Positions 42,447 through 50,693 of a DNA stretch of 64,000 nt are shown here, piece by piece; position 1 is the first letter of the stretch; each line of letters begins with the position of its first letter. The notes under the pieces are model-generated. The model was not told the origin of the DNA. It worked only from the letters and a program-made list of their open reading frames with translations, and searched no databases. Position numbers and translations under genes: made by a program. Source of the stretch: Treponema sp. (GTDB lineage Bacteria; Spirochaetota; Spirochaetia; Treponematales; Treponemataceae); the NCBI GenBank assembly GCA_017935745.1, contig JAGBGX010000011.1:1-64000 (forward strand), in the 5' to 3' direction.

Positions 42447-44876
42447 ATGAGTGATTATCTTGATGCAAATAACGAGGAGCTTCTCAAGGACTTCTTTGCT
42501 GAGGCGGAACAGCAGGTTGAAACACTGGAAAGCAATATTCTTGTCATAGAGAATGATCCTTCAAACCGTGATGCAATTGATGAGATTTTCCGTGCAGCTC
42601 ATACATTGAAGGGAGGCTCTGCCACTGTTGAAATGACCGAGCTGGCAGGCTTTTGCCATGATGTTGAAGATCTGCTGGACGCTTTGCGCGGCGGCCTGGT
42701 TGAAGTTTCCGAGCCTATTGTAGATGTTCTTCTGACTTCCATCGATACAATAAAGTCAATGCTCGAGGCAAGAAGCAATGGCTCCGTGTATCAGGAGGAT
42801 GTCACTCCTCTTATTCAAAAGATAAATTCGTATATTCCTGCAAAAACAGCAAAGAAAAGCAGCGGCGTAAAGCTTCCTGCCGGCATGGTCGGCGCAAAGC
42901 CTGCGGCTCCAGAGCCTCAGGCAGCTCCTGCTCCGGCGCAAAGCAGCGGAATGCCTCCTGTTCCTCCGCTGTCAGACAATGAGTATGCAGAGCTCAAGGA
43001 TGCTGTTCTGGACGGGCAGAAGCTGTGGGCAGTGAATGTCGCCTTTGACGAGTCGAATCCGATGAACAGTGTCGGCGGAATACAGGTTTTTGCCGCCTTG
43101 AAAAACTGCGGAACCGTGCTGAAGACTGTTCCTGACTTTGAGGCTTTGTACGAAGATGTGTATTATCCTCAGGTTGTGTACTATATTTCTTCCCCGTCAG
43201 AAGGAAGCGTTCTTGAGGATGCGGCATTTCTTGACGATGTGACGACTGCCGTAGATGCGCAGCCTGTTTCAAAGAGTTCATCTCCTGCTCCTGCGGTTTC
43301 TGCCGCACCGGCTGCTGAAGAAAAAAAGAGCAGTCCGGCTCCTGCTGCGGCTCCCGCACCGGAAGTGAAGCAGCAGGCTGCTCCTGCGGAAGAAAAGAGC
43401 GAGGCTCCTGCTGGTGCGTCTGCTCCTGCTGCAAAGAAGCCTGCCGCCACAGGACATGCCGTAAGCCAGTCCTCTATCCTGCGTGTTGACTCAAAGCGCG
43501 TAGACAATCTCATGAACCTTGTTTCAGAAACAGTCATTACAAAGGCTGCTTTCAACCAGAATGGCCTCCACATGGCTGATCTTCAGGTGAAGCTTCAGGG
43601 ACTGAATGTCGCTTTCAAGGAAAAATATCATAAGCTGATGGAAAGCATTCCCAAAATTCTGAACGACTTGCAAAGCGGCGCTCAGATGAAGGATATCCGT
43701 CAGGGAATAACAGAAGAATTCGGTTCCTTGCCTTCATGGTTTGATGCCTTTGAAAATGAATTCAAGGCTTCCTCAGCAAAGTACCGCTCTACAACGCAGA
43801 ATCTTGGACGCATTTCCGGGGAGCTTCAGGAAGGTGTCATGAAGATCCGCATGGTTCCGATCGGAACTATCTTCAACAGGTTCCCGCGTGTTGTCCGCGA
43901 CTTGAGCCGCGATCTGGGCCGCAAAGTGAATCTTGTCATTGAAGGAGAAGACACGGAGCTTGACAAGACGGTTGTTGATGACCTGCTTGACCCGATCATG
44001 CACTGCGTCCGCAATTCCGTGGATCATGGAATTGAGCCTCCGGATGCGCGCAAAGAGGCGGGCAAGGAAGAAACGGGAACGCTTGTGCTGCGGGCTGCAA
44101 ATGAAGGCAACATGATTGTCATCGATATTATTGATGACGGCTGCGGAATTGAAGTTGAAAAAGTCCGGGCAAAAGCTATAAAGAAAGGACTGATAAGCCC
44201 GAACAAGATTCTTTCAAATCAGGATGCGTACAACCTTATTTTCCTGCCGGGCTTTTCCACGAGCGAAAAGATCAGCAACGTCTCGGGACGCGGCGTAGGT
44301 CTCGATGTTGTAAAGACAATGGTTGAAAAACTGAAGGGCACTATCAGCGTTTCAAGCGAGCAGGGAAAAGGCTCCAAGTTTTCAATCAGGCTGCCGCTCA
44401 CGCTTGCTATTATTCAAGGGCTGCTTGTGCGTGTCGGAAAGGAAGTGTACTCCATTCCGATTGCCAATGTCATTGAAAGCCAGCGTGTAAAGAAAGACGC
44501 AATCAATACAATTGACAACTATGAGGTTTTGAATGTCCGCAATGAAGTCATTTCCATACTGCGGCTTGACCGTCTTTTCAACATAAAGAAGACTGATGAC
44601 AAGGAATACTGCTTTATTGTCATTGTCGGTTCCCAGGAAAAGAAAATCGGTGTCATGGTTGATGCGCTTATTGCGGAGGAAGATGTTGTAATCAAGCCTT
44701 TGCAGGATCAGTTCACTTCATCTCCGGGAATAGCAGGCGCTACAGTGCTGGGAGACGGTTCTGTTTCCCTGATTATTGATGTGAACCAGCTGCTGGAGCT
44801 TGGAGTAAAGCAGGAGATTGACGCGCAGCAGATTCGTGAAGCTGAAGCGATAAAGTCAGCCGCATCAAGAGGATAG
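42447..44876 (+). CDS. cheA: Chemotaxis histidine kinase CheA
   Basis: An 809-residue kinase. The P1 phosphotransfer domain carries His52 in RAAHTLKGGSA. A long Ala/Pro/Ser/Lys-rich linker covers about 150-180 and 270-340, around a CheY-binding-like P2 region (EYAELKDAVLDGQ ... VYYISSPSE). The P3 dimerisation region follows, then the ATP-binding P4 with the N box (DPIMHCVRNSVDHGIE), IDDGCGIE and GRGVGLDVV. A CheW-like P5 closes the protein. P3 seems longer than in E. coli, as reported for the T. denticola kinase. No ribosome binding site is seen; the promoter ends 8 bases before the ATG. Confidence 0.97.
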   Translation: MSDYLDANNEELLKDFFAEAEQQVETLESNILVIENDPSNRDAIDEIFRAAHTLKGGSATVEMTELAGFCHDVEDLLDALRGGLVEVSEPIVDVLLTSIDTIKSMLEARSNGSVYQEDVTPLIQKINSYIPAKTAKKSSGVKLPAGMVGAKPAAPEPQAAPAPAQSSGMPPVPPLSDNEYAELKDAVLDGQKLWAVNVAFDESNPMNSVGGIQVFAALKNCGTVLKTVPDFEALYEDVYYPQVVYYISSPSEGSVLEDAAFLDDVTTAVDAQPVSKSSSPAPAVSAAPAAEEKKSSPAPAAAPAPEVKQQAAPAEEKSEAPAGASAPAAKKPAATGHAVSQSSILRVDSKRVDNLMNLVSETVITKAAFNQNGLHMADLQVKLQGLNVAFKEKYHKLMESIPKILNDLQSGAQMKDIRQGITEEFGSLPSWFDAFENEFKASSAKYRSTTQNLGRISGELQEGVMKIRMVPIGTIFNRFPRVVRDLSRDLGRKVNLVIEGEDTELDKTVVDDLLDPIMHCVRNSVDHGIEPPDARKEAGKEETGTLVLRAANEGNMIVIDIIDDGCGIEVEKVRAKAIKKGLISPNKILSNQDAYNLIFLPGFSTSEKISNVSGRGVGLDVVKTMVEKLKGTISVSSEQGKGSKFSIRLPLTLAIIQGLLVRVGKEVYSIPIANVIESQRVKKDAINTIDNYEVLNVRNEVISILRLDRLFNIKKTDDKEYCFIVIVGSQEKKIGVMVDALIAEEDVVIKPLQDQFTSSPGIAGATVLGDGSVSLIIDVNQLLELGVKQEIDAQQIREAEAIKSAASRG

Positions 44877-44879
44877 TGT

Positions 44880-46286
44880 ATGGCAACAATTCAGGAAAAA
44901 CTGAGCGTGCTTGCAAATACGTTGGAAAAATCTGACGATTTGACTGAAGCGCAGCTCTTGGATGAAAAGAAGAAAAATACAGTTATTGATTTCAAGATGG
45001 TTACTTTTTCTCTGGCAGGAAAGGATTATGCCATCGATATCATGAAAGTCAAGGAGATTGTAAAGGCGGGACATTTTACGTATGTTCCGAACGCGCTTCC
45101 GTTTGTCCTCGGCGTTTACAATCTGCGCGGTGATATTATTCCGATTATTGATCTGCGCCTGTTCTTTAACAGCCCGGTTCCTGCACATGATGACGACTAT
45201 CAGGAAAATCTGCTTTTTGTTGCGGTCGGTGAGCAGACATTCGGTGTTGTTGTAGATAACATTGACAAAGTTGTCGGAATTCAAAAAAGCACTATACAGC
45301 CGCCGCATCCTCTGTTTGGCGATATCAATATAAAATATATTTATGGTGTTGCTGAATATGAGAACAACCTGTATGTCCTTTTGGACATAGACAGAATTTT
45401 CGGCGTGCGCACTCCGGAAGAAGAGCGGGAGCTGGCAGAAACAGCGCAGGCTCAGATGAAGATGCGTCAGGCGGAATATGTCCAGGCTGAATCTCAGGAA
45501 TCCGGATCAGAAAAGAAAGAAGAGGCTCCGCTTCCTTCCCCGCAGGAAGAAAAAGCGCTGGACTTGAGCTTTATTTCAGATTCTCTGCGCACCTTGAAGA
45601 AGTTTTCTGTAACGCCAGTTACAAAGGAATGGACTGAAAAACGGTATGCAGAGTGGCTCAAGGAGCGCGGCAACGCAAATACTCAGCTTCAAAGCGAAGC
45701 CGATGCAGATCAGTTTTTGGCTCCGTTCTATTCAAAATGCACAGGAACATGGTGGACTGAGGATTTGGCTGATTCCGTTGCTTCAGCACTTCCTGCAAAC
45801 AGCGCCAAGAATATTGTTGTATGGAATCCCGGCTGCGGCAAGGGATATGAGTCGTATTCGCTAGCATGTATCCTCAAGCGCAAGTATCCGGACGCAAAGA
45901 TAAAAGTGTACGGACATGACGTTGACTTGCTGAGCATTTCAAATGCGCCGCTGCTTAATCTTTCTGACGAGGCAAGCATAAGCTGGTATCAGCCGTATAC
46001 AGTCAGAACAGCTGGCGGAGACTATACCTTCAATAAGGATATAAAGGATTCGGTTCTGTTTGAATATCATGACTGTGTGAATACGAACAGCCTTCCGCCA
46101 GTGGATATTATTTTTGCCCGTGATGTGCTTGCTTTCCTTCCGGAGGCATCCCAAGGCACTCTCTTGTCGGAATTCGGTGAAAAAGTCAAGGGAAACGGCG
46201 TTATAATAGTCGGAGAAAATGAAGCTATTGCAATTCCAGGCTGGACGAAAAAATCAGCTGGCAATGTAGCAGTATATTCAAAATAA
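44880..46286 (+). CDS. CheW-CheR-like fusion coupling protein
   Basis: A 468-residue fusion. A CheW domain (about residues 36-175: VTFSLAGKDYAIDIMKVKEIV, FVLGVYNLRGDIIPIIDLR) is followed by a Glu/Gln-rich linker and a CheR-methyltransferase-like domain (about 260-468: IVVWNPGCGKGYESYSLACIL, VDIIFARDVLAF). The usual CheR SAM loop CSTGEEPYS is replaced by NPGCGKGYESYS, so activity is uncertain. A CheW-CheR-like fusion is known from T. denticola, where it was described as part of the atypical receptor-array ring structure. It starts 3 bases after cheA with AGAGGA as ribosome binding site. Confidence 0.92.
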   Translation: MATIQEKLSVLANTLEKSDDLTEAQLLDEKKKNTVIDFKMVTFSLAGKDYAIDIMKVKEIVKAGHFTYVPNALPFVLGVYNLRGDIIPIIDLRLFFNSPVPAHDDDYQENLLFVAVGEQTFGVVVDNIDKVVGIQKSTIQPPHPLFGDINIKYIYGVAEYENNLYVLLDIDRIFGVRTPEEERELAETAQAQMKMRQAEYVQAESQESGSEKKEEAPLPSPQEEKALDLSFISDSLRTLKKFSVTPVTKEWTEKRYAEWLKERGNANTQLQSEADADQFLAPFYSKCTGTWWTEDLADSVASALPANSAKNIVVWNPGCGKGYESYSLACILKRKYPDAKIKVYGHDVDLLSISNAPLLNLSDEASISWYQPYTVRTAGGDYTFNKDIKDSVLFEYHDCVNTNSLPPVDIIFARDVLAFLPEASQGTLLSEFGEKVKGNGVIIVGENEAIAIPGWTKKSAGNVAVYSK

Positions 46287-46314
46287 CATATCTGTTTTCA
46301 GGGGGAAATGTTTA

Positions 46315-46797
46315 ATGAGAGTCGAGTACATAAACCCGTTTGTAGAAACTTCCTATAGAGTGTTAAAGGAAGTTCTGGGTGGTGCCGAAGTAAAAAGAGG
46401 TAACTTGTATCTCAAGTCTACAGCAATGCCGGTTATGGGAGTTGCAGCTCTGGTCGGACTTGCGGGAGATGTGGAGGGACGTGTTCTTTTTGACATGACA
46501 TTTGAAACGGCACTTAATATTGCGTCGAAAATGAATGAAGAGACTCTTCCTGCTTTTGATGACCTGGCAAAGGCTACAATCAGCGAGCTTGCCAATCTTA
46601 TTACAGCTCAGTCTGTTACTAAGCTGCATGATCTTGGTTTTAAATTTGATCTTACGCCTCCGGCGCTGTTTGCAGGAAAAAATATGGAAATAGCAGCTTT
46701 GGGCGGAACAACTGAAAGTGTGGAAGCTCTTATCGTTCCTCTGATTACTGATTATGGAAAAATTGAAGTTAACGTCGCAATCCGCGAGCGAGCATAA
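46315..46797 (+). CDS. cheX: CheY-P phosphatase CheX
   Basis: A 160-residue protein with the CheC/CheX/FliY phosphatase fold. The conserved Glu91-x2-Asn94 pair lies in ISELANLITAQ. It removes phosphate from CheY in organisms lacking CheZ, as established for Borrelia CheX. AGGGGGA precedes ATG 46315. It lies between the CheW fusion gene and cheY in the order also found in T. pallidum. Confidence 0.93.
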   Translation: MRVEYINPFVETSYRVLKEVLGGAEVKRGNLYLKSTAMPVMGVAALVGLAGDVEGRVLFDMTFETALNIASKMNEETLPAFDDLAKATISELANLITAQSVTKLHDLGFKFDLTPPALFAGKNMEIAALGGTTESVEALIVPLITDYGKIEVNVAIRERA

Positions 46798-46810
46798 ATA
46801 AGGAGCCTTT

Positions 46811-47245
46811 ATGAAAACAAGAGAAGATTTTCCATCAATTAATGAATGTCCTCCTGACGGAGAGCGCCTTGACGGCACAAAGTACCGTGTACTTGTTGTG
46901 GATGACTCTATGTTCGTTGCAAAGCAGCTGACTCAGATTCTGACGAGCGCAGGGTACGAGATTGTTGCCACCGCACAAGACGGAAAGGAAGGTGTTGATA
47001 AATACAAGGAGCTTTGTCCGAATCTGGATCTGGTTACAATGGATATCACAATGCCCCGTATGGACGGCATTACGGCGCTTGAGCAGATTGTCGCCTTTGA
47101 CAAGAATGCCCGTGTTGTGATGGTCAGTGCGCTGGGAAAGGAGGAGCTTGTCAAGAAGTCCCTTCTGAGCGGTGCAAAGAACTACATTGTAAAGCCTCTT
47201 GACCGCAAGAAAGTGCTAGAGCGTATCAGCGCGGCCTTGAAATAG
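46811..47245 (+). CDS. cheY: Chemotaxis response regulator CheY
   Basis: A 144-residue single receiver domain. The acidic pair is Asp31-Asp32 (VVDDS), the phosphoacceptor is Asp78 (LVTMDITMPRMDG), Thr/Ser in VMVSALG and Lys in YIVKPLDR complete the active site. An N-terminal extension of about 24 residues precedes the domain. It carries the signal from CheA to the flagellar switch. AAGGAG precedes the ATG. The terminator at 47273-47308 ends the operon. Confidence 0.95.
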   Translation: MKTREDFPSINECPPDGERLDGTKYRVLVVDDSMFVAKQLTQILTSAGYEIVATAQDGKEGVDKYKELCPNLDLVTMDITMPRMDGITALEQIVAFDKNARVVMVSALGKEELVKKSLLSGAKNYIVKPLDRKKVLERISAALK

Positions 47246-47272
47246 CGGAACAGGCGCATTGTACGGAAATTC

Positions 47273-47308
47273 AGGCGGCTCCTTTTGCGAAGGCGGCCGC
47301 CTTTTTTT
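47273..47308 (+). terminator. Terminator of the chemotaxis operon
   Basis: AGGCGGC (47273-47279) pairs with GCCGCCT (47296-47302), followed by a run of T to 47308. It lies just before the 3' end of the convergent MarR gene. Confidence 0.85.
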
Positions 47309-47311
47309 GCT

Positions 47312-47809
47312 TTAAAGCGCAAGAGCGCTTTCTATGTTTTCATTCATTTTCAGAAGAAGCGCCAGCAGCGATTCCTTTTCGTTTTTTGAGAATCCCTTGT
47401 AGCAGACAGACAGAAGCTCCCTTGAAATGCCGGCTGTAAAGCTGTTGTATTCCTTGCCCTTTTCAGTCAGGGAGATATGCTTCTGCCTGCTGTCCTGGGA
47501 GCTGTGCTCGATGCGGACAAGCCCTTCCTCGCACAGCTTCCTGATCAGGACAGTTGCAGTGGATTTTCGGCGGTTGATTTTCCTTGCAATCTGGCTCATT
47601 GTGAGCGATTCGTTGAGGGAAAGCTGATAGAGAATGAATCCGTGGGAAGAGACAAAGCTGCATTCGCGTGAAAGCAGCCTGTTTGCAAATTCCGCTGTGG
47701 ACGCGTGGATGTGCGAAATCAGTGAAACGATGGAGCCTGCGGCATATTCCATATCATTTTGTTCTGTCATACGCTTTTTTTTGCACGCAAACGCGGACAG
47801 TCCGTTCAC
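47312..47809 (-). CDS. MarR-family transcriptional regulator
   Basis: A 165-residue winged-helix regulator. The recognition region is MSQIARKINRRKSTATVLIRKL, followed by the wing VRIEHSSQDSRQKHISLTEKG. Flanking N- and C-terminal helices would form the dimer interface. The start is GTG 47809, which overlaps the stop of the HTH-EIIA gene as GTGA; an ATG 13 codons further in (47770) is an alternative that begins closer to the family norm. It is on the same strand as, and just downstream of, the HTH-EIIA gene. Its ligand is unknown. Confidence 0.88.
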   Translation of the reverse strand: MNGLSAFACKKKRMTEQNDMEYAAGSIVSLISHIHASTAEFANRLLSRECSFVSSHGFILYQLSLNESLTMSQIARKINRRKSTATVLIRKLCEEGLVRIEHSSQDSRQKHISLTEKGKEYNSFTAGISRELLSVCYKGFSKNEKESLLALLLKMNENIESALAL

Positions 47810-48453
47810 TGCGTGAGAAGTCCGTATGCATCCATGGGCGACCGGGACTCAAGGAGCGCGGAACGGAGCGCGCTGCTTTTCAGCCGTGAACTGAAAAAAG
47901 AAAGCGTCTTCAGATAGTAGCTGTGCTGGTTGTAGGCGGCTGCAATCATGACAAGAATCCGCACGGGAATGTCGTCCACCGGCTGAAAGCCCATGATGTC
48001 GCACTGGGAAATTCCTACGGACATCACCAGGTCGGTGACGCTTGACAGCCGCACATGGGGAATTGCAAGCCCTCGTCCGATGGAAGTTGACATAAGCTCT
48101 TCGCGCTTGAGTATTTCTGCCTCAAGCTCAGCTGCATCCTTTACCTGGGGCGCCGTCGCGAGGTTCTGGGCAAGCTGGACAAGGGAGTCGCGTTTTGTCT
48201 GATGGTTCATGAATACGATCCGCTCAGGGGAAAGAATGTTCTTGATCTGGACAACGATGTCAGCTGCGGATGTCCGTGCGCCTGAAGAAAGACGCTCGTT
48301 CACCCATTTTTCAATTTCCGACTTTTTGAATCTCCAGACAGTTCCGATTTTTCCGCTTGGAATCTCGCCTTTCTGCGCCCAGTCGTATACAGTGCGTTCG
48401 CTGACGCGCAGATATTTTGCCACTTCCTCGATTGTCAGTATATCGTCTTCCAT
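47806..48453 (-). CDS. Excisionase-type HTH fused to a PTS EIIA domain
   Basis: A 215-residue fusion. Residues 1-55 are an excisionase/MerR-type DNA-binding domain (ILTIEEVAKYLRVSERTVYDW, VWRFKKSEIEKWV). Residues 65-215 are a type-2 EIIA domain with phospho-His133 in GRGLAIPHVRL. This joins a DNA-binding head to a domain whose phosphorylation reports PTS state, so a metabolism-linked regulator is the likely role. PtsN-like proteins of this form occur in treponemes. GAGG lies about 8 bases before ATG 48453; a 42-codon upstream extension lacks support. It has its own promoter at 48502-48530 and overlaps the MarR gene. Confidence 0.87.
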   Translation of the reverse strand: MEDDILTIEEVAKYLRVSERTVYDWAQKGEIPSGKIGTVWRFKKSEIEKWVNERLSSGARTSAADIVVQIKNILSPERIVFMNHQTKRDSLVQLAQNLATAPQVKDAAELEAEILKREELMSTSIGRGLAIPHVRLSSVTDLVMSVGISQCDIMGFQPVDDIPVRILVMIAAAYNQHSYYLKTLSFFSSRLKSSALRSALLESRSPMDAYGLLTQ

Positions 48454-48501
48454 GATTACAACCTCTTGATGCCCCGCTGTGCGTAAGCCTGTGAATACTG
48501 T

Positions 48502-48530
48502 ATTTTGCAATCTTTGCGCTTTTTTGTCAA
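48502..48530 (-). promoter_or_regulatory. Promoter of the HTH-EIIA/MarR operon
   Basis: On the minus strand, TTGACA, a 17-base spacer and CAAAAT, leaving a leader of about 40 bases with GAGG before ATG 48453. Confidence 0.65.
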
Positions 48531-48626
48531 TATTCGCATTGGCTGATAGGGCATAATAAAGAGAAGAATCATGATGCATGGACTGGCTTTTCTTTGCAGA
48601 ACGCAGCTGAATTCTGCTTTATGCGG

Positions 48627-49445
48627 CTATTTTTCTTTCCATGGAAAAAAGAAGCCCTTGAGCGTTCTCGGGCCGAGCGTCTTTTTGTCCTTGGCAAGCA
48701 GATCGCTCCAGGGAACGTTCCTGCGCTCCTTTGGGGACAGGCCGGGGTTTACTTCGAGCCAGTCGTATTTGTACAGGAGAATTCTCAGCGCGTTTGTACT
48801 TGTAAGCACGATTCCTGCTGTTCCCGGATACAGCCCGAACGTTATGACAGAAATCAGCGTGTTCAGTATGTTGACGAGCGTTACAGCGAATGTGAATCCC
48901 ATGTTGTCAAAGAAGATGATGTATGATTTTTTCAGGCATTTTAAAAGCCCGTTGTGAAGCAGGCTTCTGACAGGAAGAAACCATTGCAGGGCGAACACTG
49001 TTGTGACGAGGAACCAGAAAATAATCACCATGAAGACGAACCAGAGCGGATTTCTGCTTGAATTCCACATTCTGTAATAGAACGGCATGCTTATGACTGC
49101 AATGGAAATGACGGCTGCAAGGAAAATTCCGCACAATGCTCCGTCTTTCAGCGAGGATGCGATCCGCCTGAAGAAATTTCCGTACCGCGCGGAGTTGAAC
49201 TGGGAAATGCGCGCTGCGTTGTCTCCAAGCGCAATGGTGACAGTGCATGTCAGGGTGCAGCCGGCGGCAAGGGAGATGAGCACAGTACCTGCCTTCAGGC
49301 CGCCGGAAAGCGGAGCGTTCAGCGCGGCGGCAAGCATCAGGAAGGAAGCAAAGAGCGCGGCCAGGGAAAAAAAATTGCAGATTACGGTGTAAAAAAGATT
49401 GTCCCAGAGATCACATGTGTTTTTCTTGAAAAAAAATCCGAACAT
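48627..49445 (-). CDS. Multi-pass membrane protein of unknown function
   Basis: A 272-residue protein with five or six hydrophobic helices (for example LFYTVICNFFSLAALFASFL, FVFMVIIFWFLVTTVFALQW and FAVTLVNILNTLISVITFGL). Short charged loops separate them and the C-terminus is basic (KKTLGPRTLKGFFFPWKEK). The general form recalls DUF624/YesL proteins, but I would not assign it. Its promoter leaves only 6 bases before the ATG, so the transcript should be leaderless. It lies 174 bases upstream of the HTH-EIIA gene on the same strand. Confidence 0.65.
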   Translation of the reverse strand: MFGFFFKKNTCDLWDNLFYTVICNFFSLAALFASFLMLAAALNAPLSGGLKAGTVLISLAAGCTLTCTVTIALGDNAARISQFNSARYGNFFRRIASSLKDGALCGIFLAAVISIAVISMPFYYRMWNSSRNPLWFVFMVIIFWFLVTTVFALQWFLPVRSLLHNGLLKCLKKSYIIFFDNMGFTFAVTLVNILNTLISVITFGLYPGTAGIVLTSTNALRILLYKYDWLEVNPGLSPKERRNVPWSDLLAKDKKTLGPRTLKGFFFPWKEK

Positions 49446-49451
49446 ACACTG

Positions 49452-49480
49452 ATATTACTGGTAACGGCGGAAAATGGCAA
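49452..49480 (-). promoter_or_regulatory. Promoter of the membrane protein gene, leaderless spacing
   Basis: On the minus strand, TTGCCA, a 17-base spacer and TAATAT, then CAGTGT and ATG. The predicted transcription start is the A of the start codon. Confidence 0.6.
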
Positions 49481-49505
49481 GCGGCGGTTCCTTCATGTGA
49501 AGCTG

Positions 49506-50660
49506 TTACGGAAGCTCGACAGGAATCCATTTGCGGGAGTCGCCCAGGTCTGCTGCAATCGTTCCCCATGTGGCTCCTGTCACTGTCGTGTCCCCGGTGA
49601 GATACAGCTTTCCTGCCGCTTTGAATCCGAATCCGGGATGATCTGAGACAAGCCCGGCAATGGCATGGCTGTATTCCCTGCTTACAAACAGGATTGAATC
49701 AATGTGCACGCTTTGCAGTATGACGGCAATCAGCATGGATCTGCTGTCGCAGTCGCTTCCGGCTCCTGCCAGAATAAGCGGAAGTGCTGTAAAGTCGCTT
49801 TCAGTCTGGTTCCGCTCATAGGCGAATCCCTGCGTCCATGAAAGGAGCTTCTGGGCGAAATCGGTTTCGTCTGCGCAGTGCGGAGCAAGCGTGCGGTAAA
49901 TGTCAAAGGAAACTTCCTTGAGCCGCCCGCAGGAATCCTTGAAAATCATCCTGTAATAGCGCGTCAGCGCTTCTTTCCACAGCGGGCTGGTCAGATAAAG
50001 GCCGAGGACAACATATTCTCTGGAAATAAGATCCTGTGCAGCTTCCCCGGCGCCGGAACGCAGCTGTGTGCTGATTGTTTTTCCGCCGATTGAAAGGGTG
50101 ATTTTTTCAGTTTCATCTGATTCAGGAAACAGAGATGATGTGAACAGCCCGGGAGAAAAGCAGCTTTCTGAGCCTATGCACAGGCCGTCAATGATGCTTC
50201 CCATAAAAATGCTGCAGCTTTCCTTGAGTTTTTCAGGGCACCATGATATGAGTGTTACGGTCCTGCCGGTTTCAGGAACTGCCGCTGCGGCCGAATAGCC
50301 AAAGGATTCCTCGCCGGCCACTGTTCCCGAGTGAATCGCCAGTGCTGCCGTTCCGCCCTGCCAGCTGACTGTGCCGGCCTCATGCTTCAGCCCGAGCTTT
50401 TCCAGGGAGGCTGACAAGGCATCGTGCGCTGAAGGAAATGCTTGCGTTTCATATATCCGCACCGCCAGTTTCACCGGGAGGACTGTGCTTTGCAGCAGGA
50501 ATGATGTGTCTCCGATATGATTTTCAAGCCTGAATCCTTCCGGCAAGTCTATGAAGACGCTTTCCGGGAGCCCGCTGAACCGTGTGCGGCCTGCGAATGA
50601 GACCGCAGACAGGAGAATGGCTGCGGCTGAGGCAATAATTTTTTTTGCATTGCTTGTCAT
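49506..50660 (-). CDS. Exported transglutaminase-like (papain-fold) protein
   Basis: A 384-residue protein with a signal peptide (about residues 1-23, ending AVSFAG). The C-terminal part (about 250-384) carries a transglutaminase-like triad: Cys304 in GSDCDSRSML, His332 in REYSHAIAGL and Asp357 in LYLTGDTTV, in the right order and spacing. Such domains act as cysteine proteases or amidases. The N-terminal 200 residues are beta-rich and unrecognised. GAGGTTAGG precedes the ATG. A TATAAT lies upstream and the promoter of the divergent rluA-type gene overlaps its start codon. Confidence 0.7.
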   Translation of the reverse strand: MTSNAKKIIASAAAILLSAVSFAGRTRFSGLPESVFIDLPEGFRLENHIGDTSFLLQSTVLPVKLAVRIYETQAFPSAHDALSASLEKLGLKHEAGTVSWQGGTAALAIHSGTVAGEESFGYSAAAAVPETGRTVTLISWCPEKLKESCSIFMGSIIDGLCIGSESCFSPGLFTSSLFPESDETEKITLSIGGKTISTQLRSGAGEAAQDLISREYVVLGLYLTSPLWKEALTRYYRMIFKDSCGRLKEVSFDIYRTLAPHCADETDFAQKLLSWTQGFAYERNQTESDFTALPLILAGAGSDCDSRSMLIAVILQSVHIDSILFVSREYSHAIAGLVSDHPGFGFKAAGKLYLTGDTTVTGATWGTIAADLGDSRKWIPVELP

Positions 50661-50682
50661 TTTTCCTAACCTCGGATATTAT
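50654..50682 (+). promoter_or_regulatory. Promoter of the RluA-family gene, near-leaderless spacing
   Basis: TTGTCA (50654-50659), a 17-base spacer and TATTAT (50677-50682). The ATG is at 50694 after 11 bases, so the leader is about 4-5 bases with no Shine-Dalgarno sequence. The -35 overlaps the start of the divergent gene. Confidence 0.6.
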
Positions 50683-50693
50683 ATGCTCGGCAG

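Noticed and set aside
43181..43573. Alternating Ala/Pro-rich frames over the cheA linker
   Set aside because: They result from the repetitive GCT/CCT linker of CheA and carry no independent start signals.
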